Positions 1-10,277 of a stretch of DNA of 64,000 nt are shown here, in pieces; the first letter of the stretch is position 1; every line of letters begins with the position of its first letter. Origin of the DNA: Rhizopus sp. PT2906 (Eukaryota; Mucoromycota; Mucoromycetes; Mucorales; Rhizopodaceae). The stretch is taken from the NCBI GenBank assembly GCA_025529335.1, contig JAMYHX010000002.1, positions 124,001 to 188,000 on the forward strand, given 5' to 3'. A model generated the notes under the pieces. That model worked only from the letters and a program-made list of their open reading frames with translations, had not been told where the DNA came from and ran no database searches. Made by a program: the position numbers and the translations under genes.

Positions 1-236
1 CACAAGGCAACAACCAAATATTCTTGTAATAAAGAGCAGCTTTAGACACTCACCACATCTTGTCTATATTCTATCATATGCTTACTATCACTGGGTACAT
101 CATTGGTACACACGAAAGGCTGGCCGCAGTCTGGCTTTTGATTGGTCAGATTGACCGCTTGCAGTCCTCTTTTTTTTTTTTTTTTTTCTCTGTCTTCTAA
201 TTTTTTTTCTTTCTTTTTCCCTATTTTATCCCTAAA
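1..236 (+). promoter_or_regulatory. Upstream region of the eEF1B gene
   Basis: This stretch precedes the eEF1B start codon. It has an inverted CCAAT box (ATTGG at 141-145, about 95 nt upstream of the ATG), followed by a long pyrimidine tract (about 165-230) of T runs broken by C. A CCAAT box plus a pyrimidine-rich leader is common for highly expressed translation genes in fungi; I infer promoter and 5' leader but see no clear TATA box. No gene is supported in 1-236. Confidence 0.4.
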
Positions 237-975
237 ATGTCTGTTACTTTGGAACTTCCCTTGGCTCTTCACATCCTCGACTCTGTTCTTGCTGAAAGCA
301 AGTACATTGCCTCGTAAGTTCTTATACATTTGATACTAGAGTCCTTCGGTGGCTTATATCTTTTTTTTTTTTTTTCTTTAGCAATGACAAGGCTACTGAT
401 GCTGATGCCACTGTCGCTAAGGCTTTAGGTTCTGCTCCTTCTGCCGAATTCGCTAATGTTGCCAAGTGGTTCTCCGAAGTCAAGTAAGTATTCCTTGGCA
501 AATATTTCTTTAATGCATCAATAACGCGTTTTTTTTTCTTGCTTATCTTAGGCCCGCTGAAGCTGCCCCTGCTGCTGAAGCCGCTGATGAAGATGACATT
601 GATCTTTTTGGTTCTGATGATGAAGAAGTTGATGAGGAAGCTGAAAAAATCAAGGCTCAACGTCTTGCTGAATACAATGCTAAGAAGGCTGCCAAGCCCA
701 AGCCTATTGCAAAGACCACTATCACTCTTGAAATCAAGCCTTGGGATGATGAAACTGATATGGATGCCATGACAAAGGGTGTCAAGGACATCACCATGGA
801 TGGTCTCCTCTGGGGTGGTCACCAACTTGTCCCTATTGGTTACGGTATCAGAAAGCTTCAAATCAACTGTGTTGTTGAAGATGATAAGGTTATGTTGGAT
901 GACTTGACTGATCAAATCACTGCTTTGGAAGACTATGTCCAATCCGTTGATGTTGCTGCTATGCAAAAGATCTAA
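237..975 (+). CDS. EFB1: Translation elongation factor 1-beta (eEF1B alpha subunit, GDP/GTP exchange factor)
   Basis: Exchanges GDP for GTP on eEF1A during cytosolic translation elongation. Three exons, 237-313, 382-483 and 552-975, give 200 residues with phases that join cleanly. The N-terminal helical part (about 1-60) is the eEF1G-binding region of the family. An acidic linker (about 72-93) contains DLFGSDDEE, the conserved casein kinase II site of eEF1B. The C-terminal exchange domain (about 110-200) ends in VDVAAMQKI, as in family members. Both introns lie in the first third of the gene, and intron 1 has a strong poly-T stretch before its acceptor. Codons are biased to C/T-ending and AAG forms, as expected for a highly expressed gene. 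Two overlapping AATAAA motifs follow the stop at 1009-1018. Identification is secure. Confidence 0.97.
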
Positions 976-1008
976 GTGTAATAATAACCTCAACTTGTAT
1001 AAAATATC

Positions 1009-1018
1009 AATAAATAAA
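1009..1018 (+). terminator. Overlapping AATAAA poly(A) signals after eEF1B
   Basis: Two overlapping AATAAA hexamers start at 1009 and 1013, about 35 nt after the stop codon. They are the probable cleavage and polyadenylation signal. The following 976-1330 interval otherwise holds only the 3' UTR and the short upstream region of the next gene. Confidence 0.55.
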
Positions 1019-1330
1019 GTAATAGCTTTGAATGGGCTATTGTTTCTTTTGTTTAAACAACACACATACAGTGAGATATTTATAATAAGAGATATTTTTG
1101 AGCTTTATATAGTGCATTAGGCTACTCTAAGTTCTTGGATCAAGTCGTAGTCCATCTTGGGCTATAACCAATATATATTCTTCTGTTTAAATGGTCCTTC
1201 TTCAGTTTGAAGCTTTTATCTTCACCCTTTCCTTTGTCATTTTACGAATAAAATAAACTCAGAAAAAACGCAATCAAAGATGTCCATAGCCAATTAAAAT
1301 ATCCTTTGTTTTTCCTTTCTCACCAACAGC

Positions 1331-2227
1331 ATGAATACAGCTATTGTTAGTCTTAAGCGTCAGCTTAGGAAAGATATGGCTTCTCGACTAGAAAAGCTAT
1401 CTGTAGCAGAGACACAAAGCCAATGTAAATAATAAAAAGAAAGAAACGCTAAAGGAAAAAAAAAAAAAAAAAACTGTGGTCGCTGACAGAAACTTAGCCG
1501 AACAAGTATTTGAAAGGTTGAAGCGATTAGAACAGTTTAAGAATGCAAAGAATGTAAGCGTATACATTAGCATGCCTACTGGCGAAGTCATCACTACAAA
1601 CATCATACACCATTTGCTTCGTTCAGGTAACAAAAAAAGTATATTTGAACCAATAACAAATACAAATATCAAGCAGGAAAGAATTGCTTTATACCTCGTT
1701 GTACCAAAACCCACATGGACATGGTAAAAATCAATAGCATAGAGGATTTTAATTCACTTCCAGTCAATAAATGGAAAATACCTGAGCCTCCTCTTGATCA
1801 AGACAGAGAAAATGGTAAAATGATAAAGTCGTTCCTTGATATCCACTTAGATTCTTTTAGCTTTGGAGACCGAGGGCCTTGATCTCGTATTAATGCCTGG
1901 AGTCGCGTTTGATCAGAATAGGAATAGGATAGGCCATGGAAAGGGGTAAACAAAGCGTGTTTAACTCAAGATATTGTTGACTAACAAAAAGAATAGGTAT
2001 TACGATCGTTATTTACGTAAATGTAAATCTTGGGCAGAAGCAAACAACACTGCTCCACCTAAAACTAGTAAGTATTTAAAAGCAATACTAATGCTTATTA
2101 AACATCTTGTTGTATAGTTGCTCTCGCCTTGGACCAACAGATTGTAGATGTTGGTGTTATTCCCTTGGAAGAAACGGACGAGACACTGGATTGCGTATTA
2201 TCACCATCGTTTATATTTTCAAACTAA
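1331..2227 (+). CDS. FAU1: 5-formyltetrahydrofolate cyclo-ligase (5,10-methenyl-THF synthetase)
   Basis: Converts 5-formyl-THF to 5,10-methenyl-THF with ATP in one-carbon metabolism. Six exons, 1331-1424, 1498-1626, 1677-1814, 1861-1945, 1997-2067 and 2118-2227, give 208 residues, the usual size. Family features are visible: an N-terminal LKRQLRKDMASRLEKLS helix, VYISMPTGEV, the CFIPR strand, the HMDMV segment, GLDLVLMPGVAFD and the substrate/ATP-binding loop RIGHGKGYYDRYL. Acceptor 1498 was chosen because it restores the frame (Gln-Ser-Glu-Gln); the nearer AG at 1488-1489 would create a stop. An A-rich run of 18 lies inside intron 1. The gene converges on SEC24, with only 53 nt between stop codons. 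The family call is firm; small shifts of splice sites are possible. Confidence 0.9.
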
Positions 2228-2280
2228 ACTTTTTTTTTATTATATTGTATAAGAAAGGAGACAATAGTTTCAATTTTTGC

Positions 2281-5200
2281 TTAGAATGACCCAGAGCTTA
2301 CCTATTTCATATGTGTTAATAACAATTACGTACATTTTTTACTGAGACTTACTCTGTCCTTAATATGTTGTAAGAATTGTTGGTAACTCATGATATTATC
2401 TGTACGATCTTCAATTAAATGAGCCAAGAACCATAGGCGAAGGTATGGATCACCGTCTTCCTTGACTAGATAGAGTGTAGGATGATAATTGCCACGACGC
2501 ATTTCTCTCACCTTGCCAATGATCGTATTGACTTTTTTGTTCAATGGTGTGTTCAAAACTGGTAAAGTAATCTTGCCGCCCTTTAAGCCTTCGTACGATT
2601 TGACATCAAATAGATCGACACAAAGCTGAGGCACAACATTGCGACCGACCCATATGTACATGTTTTGTCCATTTTCTAAAAGATAGCAGCCATGAGGTTC
2701 TAAGTTTTCAGCTGTCAGATTTAGCGCAGGTGGGAATATGACGCCCTTTTCTGAAAATTCACCGGCCTCAGGAGGCATGTTGTGTAAAGAATAGAGGTTG
2801 GCATAGAGATATGGAATTAAAAGTTGAATTGGCATAGTGGTCAACAAGTTCATGGCATTCGATCTCATATCTGAGGGAATCTGAGAGCTTTGACGAAGAC
2901 CGTCGTGTTTGAGCAAACCGAGGGCGAGCAGGGGCAATAACTTGAGATTGTCTGGTGCTGTCAACTGTGGCGTTGAGCCTTGACCGGATCCTAAAACATG
3001 TGTCTTGTATACACCAAAGATGTCAACTAGCTTGTTTACAACTGCATCACGTGCATCATCTAATTTGGATGTCAAACCTCGTTCGACAGCTAAAGTGTTC
3101 ACAGTTGTTAGCATTCATTCTCTACAAATGTGCTATATCTTACCCTTCACACCAAGATAAGCGGTGATGGCTTGCTGATTAGCACTTGCGTATAATTCAG
3201 ACATTGAGCTGCTGACAGGTAAGCAAGTGGTGACAACTCGAATACGTCTTTCGCCATTACATGCGGTATGTAATAAAGCGGTTTGGAAACAAACAGTAGG
3301 GGTCTTTAAGTCATCTTCCATAGTAACCTCAACAACATATTTCTGATCACGAGGCACGTTGGGAAGGGCCAAGAGATCAGATGAACGAATAAAGAAGTTT
3401 CCGTGGAAGGCGCTCATGCGTAGGCCGCGAGAGGCACGGATACGGATGACTGCTTCCAAACCAATCTGTTCTGCTAGTAATTCAGAAAATTCATGGGCAA
3501 ATTTGATAGCGTCTTCAGTGCGACTAGCGTTGAAGCCAGGATAATAGTATGTTTGACCACCTGTGTAATGAGGCACACAGCTGAGTGTGGCGACATCAGA
3601 GTATTGGCCACCAAAGATGACCATATCGCATGCAACTTGGGAGCGAGAGCAATCAACAGCAAATGACTTGTAAAATGGTGAAGCAGCATTGAGTAGAGAA
3701 GATTCCTTGGAGGTTCCGAGTAACTTGACATCTTCACGAGGCTTTAATGCACCAGCACCCGTATTAGGTAAAGTGGACTGCAAGCAAATGATCTTACCAC
3801 CAATAGGAGACTATAAAACAAGGTTAGACTTTTATCTTTAGTAAAAAAAAAAATTACTTACCAGCATTTTGAATGCAGCCTGTAAACCTGTTCCTAACGC
3901 GTTATTTACGTTCATTGAGTCTTTGAACAATTCAGGTAACTTTTCTAATAATGCCTTCAAGATGTGGATCGATTCGGTCAGATTGACTAATAAATCAGAA
4001 GGTGAAGGCAGATAGACATCATCCAGATCAGAAACAACCAACATCTGAGGCTCGTTCAAGCTAGGGTTCAGATTGTAGAAATGAAGAGATGAATCAACAG
4101 TGATAATGGCAACTTTTGTACGATTCTCGTCGTTGGGTAAACGTTCAAGGGAATCAAGAATAGTACGGGCAGCTGTGGCTACCATACCGGATTGAATGGC
4201 TGAATAGGATACATCGATAACGAAAACATAAGCGGGTGCCTGAGGAGGACGTACCTAGAAGAAAGGACGTCAGCTGGGAGTTTCTTTTATTTTCTTAATA
4301 TTTACCATGTACTCAGTTGGCGCAACAAATTCGACACAACCGTAGTTTAATTCAGGACGCTTCCATCTGTCGGCGGGTTGTTGAGTTATACTATCATAGT
4401 CAAAAGCGGCAGGAACATCGTTCAGTAAGAAACACATATTACATTTCCAACGTTGACCTCCTTCCACAAACGTGGCAAAAGGATTGATATACGTTCTACA
4501 ACGTCTACATCTTGCAATCACACTATCTCTAACAACAGGTACAGAATCCTACATATTGACATAAGAACGATCATTTCCAAAAAATAAACTCTATGAAACT
4601 TACATCGCCTTCCTTTAAGCTTCTATAAGGAGTTAAAACCAGTGCTAAGGGCAAACGAGACTTTTTAAGTAAAGATTCCGTTGCGGGGACTGCATTGAGA
4701 GTGGAGCACTGATAAGAGGGATCAGCATTAACGAATGGTGAGTCTGTGACAGAAATCTAAGATAAAGTTAGTGAGCTATGCTTTTAACAACGATGCTTTA
4801 TTTACATTAGGTGGCAAGCGAGCTTGTGGTCCAGTATTGTCGATATCTGCGATATGAGGACGAGCGCCCAATAAAGGAACAGCAGGGACAACCTACGAGA
4901 ATGAGTTTATGTTAAGGTTCATCATACAACCAAAAAAAAAAAAAGAAAAACTTACTGCAGCTGGTCCCATACTCATATTTCCAAACTGAGTTGCCATTTG
5001 ACCTACTGCATCTTGTCCATATGTATTATATCCTACAGACGGAGCTTGGTACTGTCCATAAGCCTGTGGTTGTTGTTGCTGTTGCTGTGGTTGTTGTGTT
5101 TGTTGCTGTTGCTGAGCGTATGGAGAAGGTGCTCCCATTGGAGAGATGAACTGTGGTTGTTGGTTTGCCATAGCAGGTGAAACGTAAGGTTGTTGTAATT

Positions 5201-5645
5201 GCTGAGAAGGGTAAGCAGGGGGAACAGGAGATTCGCCAGAATAAGCTTTTGTGATTTGCTCAGGATACATTCTCTTCTTTTTGTAATGCTCAGCATGCTG
5301 AACTGGAGGAGACATGGGAGACTGTTGCTGAATAGTAGATGGAGTGGCGACGGGACTACTTACGACAGCTGGGCGACCAGCAGGTGACATTACAGGAGAC
5401 TGAGATACTGGTCTTACCAATGGACGCTGTTGAGGTTGAGGAGGTATAGGTCCAGGACGAACATTGGGCGGAAGTCCTGGATGAGGAGGAAGAGGGCTTG
5501 CACCAACTGGAGATTGCATTCCTGGCCTTGGCATTGGAGGACGATAACCAGGAGTCCCAGGTGGAGGAGGCCTATAGCCCGGACGCACAGGTTGATTAGG
5601 AATAGGAGGCCGTTGTATCGGCTGCGATGCAGGTGATTGTTGCAT
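2281..5645 (-). CDS. SEC24: COPII coat cargo-adaptor subunit Sec24
   Basis: Sec24 pairs with Sec23 in the inner COPII coat at ER exit sites and selects cargo. Eight exons read from high to low coordinate: 4956-5645, 4806-4892, 4604-4756, 4306-4548, 3862-4254, 3144-3810, 2353-3089 and 2281-2301, giving about 996 residues. The first exon encodes a disordered Pro/Gln-rich leader (about 1-230). A four-cysteine zinc finger (CRRC ... CNMC) follows, then the vWA-like trunk (YVFVIDVSYSAI), beta-sandwich and helical domains, and a C-terminal gelsolin-like domain (YLLENGQNMYIWVGRNVVP). The acceptor at 3089 was set by homology (joining to AVERGLTSKLDDARDA). The last 21-nt exon gives a VSSGSF end; if that intron is retained, the protein instead ends about 9 codons into it at 2326. 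The ATG at 5643-5645 begins MQQSPASQP. Confidence 0.95.
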
Positions 5646-6822
5646 TTACGAAGAAAAAAGAAGAGCTGCCTTTTTTTTCTTTTGTTTTGCGTTGGACACG
5701 TATCATAGCGGAAATTCAGTTTGTGTAAGTTGTACGTGACTTAAATCGGAACGTCAAAACAATGCGTTCAGATACAGGTTACTTGAATGATTGACAAAAT
5801 TATTTCGTAGGTCAAATAGTTTATACACTATTTCCGGAACGTCGTTCCAGGATGTCGTATTCTGTATGTTTTGTATTATAAATTCTTGCATTATGCGACA
5901 TTACTTATAGAAAAGGCTGTATATTAAAGAAATGACTATTATAAATAGAGTCAAAGAATTGATTTCAATATCGTGTCATCTTATAGATAGATACAGAAAA
6001 GTATTAAGTGAATCAGACGAAATTAGCTCTTCATGTTCAATATAAATATTGTAAGCTATAATGGGGAATAGACAAGAAGCATGAGAAATAAGCAAGCAAT
6101 ACATGGTTGTAGTTCATATTGGCTTTAAGATAGATCAGTGCTTGGTACATGATTCACCAAAAGATGCGGCACTGATCTATCATTACTTGCTTTAATACAT
6201 ATGTCTCTATATATACCAGAAATCATATCAAACCCCCTATCATTCCTTTTAAATATGTTGCCATCGCGTTAAATCGTTCTCTTTGAAATTATCCTTTCTT
6301 AGGTTCAATAATGGTTGACTGTATGCCCACTATTACTGATCTAACTAATCACTGCCTAATAAAAGCTCGTTGAAAGAATCCCGCGCTTCCTTTCTTTTTA
6401 TTTTATTTTACTCTTTCAAAGTACTAAATTACGTAAAACCATGCAATAGTTACACTACTTTTTATGCTTATCGTCAAGTATAAATATAAGCTATATTCAT
6501 ATTTGTTTCATGGGTCAAAACAGTGGTCTATATTCCTTATGACTAACGTAAATGCATGATTGGCTAAAATGAATTACCGACGCTTTTTATCTTTAGACAA
6601 GCAAGAGAAAGGGATGTCATAATATAAGATATAAGCTTGTAATATCCCTTTTCTTTCTTTTTGATGCATGATACAGTCTTTCTTTATTTGAGATTAACAA
6701 GGAAGAACTCTTTGATAGAGTAAAAATCTGATGAAAGAAGTGACTTGACTTTCATGTGAATTTTACCATATTTAAACGAGTTCAATTTCCACGCCTTTTT
6801 TTTCTTTACACTTCTTGCCAAA
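5646..6822. other. Divergent intergenic region between SEC24 and PEX11
   Basis: About 1.2 kb of A+T-rich DNA between two divergently transcribed genes, so it should hold both promoters. No ORF with protein-like content was seen. The one striking structure is a perfect 13-nt inverted repeat at 6129-6181, listed separately. A pyrimidine tract (about 6796-6810) lies just upstream of the PEX11 ATG. Confidence 0.5.
6129..6181. repeat. Perfect 13-nt inverted repeat with 27-nt loop
   Basis: GATAGATCAGTGC at 6129-6141 is the exact reverse complement of 6169-6181. The loop carries a second small inverted pair (TTGGT ... ACCAA). It could be a hairpin RNA, a degenerate terminal-repeat remnant or a paired binding site. 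Nothing in the sequence decides between these. Confidence 0.6.
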
Positions 6823-7741
6823 ATGTCTAATAACGAGAAACCAATGTCAAAGGAAAGGTTGAACCCATTAGCTGTAGCTAAACTATTAGGACCATCAAAT
6901 CCAAAATTGGATCATCTTGTACGATTTTTAAACTCTGTAAGAGGAACGGATAAAGTGTTGATGGTAAGCAATATAAAAAATAGCCAAAAAAAAGATATTG
7001 ATAATTATCCATAGTTTATTCAATATTGGTCAAAAGTCATCATTTGGTATCTTCAACGTCGTTCACCTGTTAAAGGTGCAAGTTCAGCTATTTCATTAGC
7101 TCAACGTATTCAAAACCTTGCTTCACCTGTGAGTGACTTTCGTATTTTGTTACGTTATTATGGATTATTGCCTATGGTTCAATACATGAACTATATTGAA
7201 TATAATCCACCTTCTAGTAAGATCGCATTGACTATCGAACGTCTTCAGAATTGGTCCAATATTATATATTATCCTTTGGAACATATCTATTGGTTGGGTG
7301 CACATCAAGTCATTCCCATCAGTGAAGAAAAGACAAACAAAATTGGCATGTGGAGTTGTCGTTTCTGGGCTGCTTATGTCATTCTGGAATATGGTCGCTT
7401 GGCAGAACAGTATAGAAACTTGAGAAATAGAGAGACATCTTTATTGAAGCGTATCAAGGCGGGAGATATCGAAACTCATGAAGATCCTGAGGCTGAAATG
7501 GCAGCTATCAAGGCTGAGAGATCAAGTATGATCGTAAACACATGTATTAATACAGGGTAAGTTTTTTTTTTTTTTTTTAGTCAAATGAGTATGTACAAGA
7601 TATTGACTCTTTTCTAGTTATTTACCCTTAACCGTTCATTGGTCACTTGAGAAATCAAGCTTCCCTGATGTGCTAGTGGGTGTGTTTGGAGGTTTTGCTT
7701 CTATATTCCAAATTTATGCTGCATGGCAATCTACTGCTTAG
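6823..7741 (+). CDS. PEX11: Peroxisomal membrane protein Pex11 family
   Basis: Pex11 proteins elongate the peroxisomal membrane before fission. Three exons, 6823-6963, 7015-7556 and 7618-7741, give 268 residues. Family features: the N-terminal LDHLVRFLNSVRGTDKVLM ... FIQYWSKVIIWYL amphipathic segment, a central helix-rich part with GLLPMVQY, the motif CRFWAAYVILEYGRL in the membrane-associated region, and a C-terminal hydrophobic segment (VLVGVFGGFASIFQIYAAW) typical of the Pex11 end. The acceptor at 7617 is preferred; an earlier AG at 7579-7580, right after a poly-T run, would give a short alternative end and lose the terminal membrane helix. Which Pex11 paralogue class this is cannot be told. 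Confidence 0.88.
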
Positions 7742-8070
7742 ATATAAAAATAATAATAATAATAATATATTTATATGATAGAAATATCTTGTTTTTATAC
7801 ATGTCGCTTATGTAAGCAAATCATTCGCACTGTCAACAATTAAAGATCGTCCCATAAAACTTGTCTCTCCCCCTGAATTGACAGCAGTCCCGTTGACATC
7901 ACTTTCCCCCCGTTGAAGTGACTTCCTTGGACCTGGGCAGATTTTTTTTTCCTTTTACACCAAAAAGGGTTGAAATTAAAGTTTGACTGAACAGCCCCCC
8001 TTTGACATTTAACTCTATTCTTTACATTTATACCCTTCCTATCCTATCAGTCTTTTCAAACAGGGGGGGA
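7742..8070. other. Intergenic region PEX11 - PPR gene
   Basis: About 330 nt between two genes on the same strand. It has a short (AAT)n run near 7750, several C-rich clusters (CCCCCC-type runs at about 7869, 7905 and 7995) and a poly-T stretch at about 7942. No ORF is supported. The C clusters stand out in this A+T-rich DNA and may be promoter elements of the PPR gene. Confidence 0.35.
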
Positions 8071-10239
8071 ATGCGGCCTGCTCTTACTTTTTCAACAAGA
8101 AGAGCAACTTCTTCACAATGTCTTTGGCATTGGTGTTCTAATAACACTCAATACCTTGATCAACTCTTTAATCATTCCAAGCGATCAAGACGAATCCTCA
8201 ACACGGCTCGACCTTCACTCTGTCTATTACCCTTTACTCGACTTAATTCGACACATGCATTAAAACGACAAGAAGAAGACACCCATGTACAGGAAGATTT
8301 GAAAAGAAAGTTTCATCCCAGAGAAATGAATAAAAATCTTCAGCTTGAAGAATTGTTTGATTTCTTAACAACACATACACTCACCCATAAAGAGATATTT
8401 CGGTCATTACGCACAGCTCTTTATAATACCTCTCAGTATGATTATCAGAAAGCATGGCTCATTTACGAAAAAATGGTAGAATATCAAGTGGACAAGTGTC
8501 TAAAAGAGAATCACTATGGATATTTACTTTGTATCTTAAAGTATGGACCTTCACCTGCGAGATCACTAGAAGTCATTGAAAACATGAAACGACACAGCTT
8601 GGTTCTGCCAACAAATTATCACTTGTCACAAGTACTCTTTGCCATGAGTCGGAATGGTCTAGGGAAAATGGCTTGTTGGTTTATGAAAACTATACCACAT
8701 CCAACAGCGAATCACTACCATTCTTTAGTTGTTGCAGTGAGAAACAGTCAATGCGTTGATTCAAAATTGCTGGAAGAGACAATATCACTCATGTTAAAAG
8801 GGATGAAGAAAAATCGTGTCATCCTGGACAAATCAACTTTATCCTTAGTGGCATCCTTACTGGCAAAAGATTTAAAGATCAACTTGGCTGTTGATCTCAT
8901 CAAGGTGCGAGATCAAGTGGCACAGGCCAAGAATCAGAAAAAAAAGAGGCCGTTGAATGTATACATTTACACGTCACTGATAGCTGGATGTGCGCGGAAA
9001 GGAGATAGTAAAGAAGCAAAAGAGCTGTATGCAGAAATGAAGAGGCATGGTATAAAACCAACCCAGGCAACATATACCGCATTGATGGAAGCTTATGGAC
9101 GAGCAGGTGATTTTTCATCCGCTATTCGCCTGTTGACAGGCTATCATAGCAAACACAAACAGTTACCCAACAGTATGATCACATCGCTCTTGATCAATGC
9201 CCTTCGACATGATAATTTAGTGGTGGCCGAAAATGCGTTAAAGTTCATGTCTAACAAAAATTATCGACTTGCAGATACGGATGGCGTGCTTAGAGCAGCC
9301 ATTTTATGGTTCAAGACAAGGCGGGATGTGGATGCTGCACGACAGTACTTTAATGACTTGTACATGAATGATAAAAGGTTTGTCAACAGTGTCATGGTGA
9401 ATCATCTCATAAAAGAATATGGTCGAAGGGGCGATAAGCCAAATGTACTGGATGCCGTTCAACAACGATTTAATTTGACGAATCCTCAGACGACAGAAGA
9501 GAAGCGTAGAACCAACCATTATTTAATAAATGCTTTGTTTCACTGTCGTGATGTGCCGGCAGCTCTTGGTGTATTTATTGCTATGCGAAATGAAGCTGTA
9601 CCAGATCAAGTGACTATGGCCATGATCATCAAGGGCCTGATAGCAAATAACGAAGCGGATCTGGCGTGGAGACTGTTCAAGACATTACAAAAAAATGGAA
9701 AAGAACCCAATTTACATGCATATACCAGTATTTTGCAATCATTAGCAGACAGAAACTTTCCGCAAAAGAAGGAGAGCAATGCACAGTTGAATAGCATAGA
9801 TCCTAAATTACTAAAGTTTGCCGGCATTGAATCAAGCAAACTTGATTTCCAGCATTCACCTGTACCAGTGACGACTGAAGCACTCATTCTCTTTCGTCGC
9901 TTGACTGGTTTTTATCAGCCCAATGTTTATATTTATACCACACTTATTTCATGTTTTGCAACCAAGAACATTTATCAAGCCATCAACATATTTGAACATA
10001 TGTGCTCCAATCAAGTGAAACCCACGGTCGTGACATACACTGCACTTTTACAAGGTTGTGCCATCTTTAGGAAGTCTGATTTAGCCATAAAAGTGTTTAA
10101 CCACATGTGTGAAAATCAAGTAGAACCTAATGAAACCACTTGGCGTTACTTATTAAAGGGCCTGGTACGATCTCATGTAGATAAAAAGCAAATAGACAAG
10201 ATTGGTCAAGTTGCCAGAACGGCAATAAAAAGACAATAA
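8071..10239 (+). CDS. Pentatricopeptide repeat protein, probably mitochondrial
   Basis: Single-exon gene of 722 residues from the ATG at 8071. An upstream in-frame ATG at 8002 would add 23 residues rich in Ile/Leu/Tyr, but the internal start gives a classic mitochondrial presequence (MRPALTFSTRRATSSQ, basic and Ser/Thr-rich, no acidic residues). PPR units are clear at about 290-380 (VYIYTSLIAGCARKGDSKEA, then MKRHGIKPTQATYTALMEAY), about 525-580 and about 600-690 (VYIYTTLISCFATKNIYQAI, then VKPTVVTYTALLQG). PPR proteins bind organellar RNA and act in its maturation or translation; the RNA target cannot be told from sequence. The gene converges on the tubulin cofactor E gene, with 38 nt between stop codons, so their 3' UTRs must overlap. 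Confidence 0.9.
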   Translation: MRPALTFSTRRATSSQCLWHWCSNNTQYLDQLFNHSKRSRRILNTARPSLCLLPFTRLNSTHALKRQEEDTHVQEDLKRKFHPREMNKNLQLEELFDFLTTHTLTHKEIFRSLRTALYNTSQYDYQKAWLIYEKMVEYQVDKCLKENHYGYLLCILKYGPSPARSLEVIENMKRHSLVLPTNYHLSQVLFAMSRNGLGKMACWFMKTIPHPTANHYHSLVVAVRNSQCVDSKLLEETISLMLKGMKKNRVILDKSTLSLVASLLAKDLKINLAVDLIKVRDQVAQAKNQKKKRPLNVYIYTSLIAGCARKGDSKEAKELYAEMKRHGIKPTQATYTALMEAYGRAGDFSSAIRLLTGYHSKHKQLPNSMITSLLINALRHDNLVVAENALKFMSNKNYRLADTDGVLRAAILWFKTRRDVDAARQYFNDLYMNDKRFVNSVMVNHLIKEYGRRGDKPNVLDAVQQRFNLTNPQTTEEKRRTNHYLINALFHCRDVPAALGVFIAMRNEAVPDQVTMAMIIKGLIANNEADLAWRLFKTLQKNGKEPNLHAYTSILQSLADRNFPQKKESNAQLNSIDPKLLKFAGIESSKLDFQHSPVPVTTEALILFRRLTGFYQPNVYIYTTLISCFATKNIYQAINIFEHMCSNQVKPTVVTYTALLQGCAIFRKSDLAIKVFNHMCENQVEPNETTWRYLLKGLVRSHVDKKQIDKIGQVARTAIKRQ

Positions 10240-10277
10240 AAAGTAATTTATAATAAACACTAATTCCTTGCTTTTCA

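Noticed and set aside
322..1065. 247-codon antisense frame across the eEF1B gene
   Set aside because: Complementary to well-supported eEF1B exons and introns; no recognisable domain.
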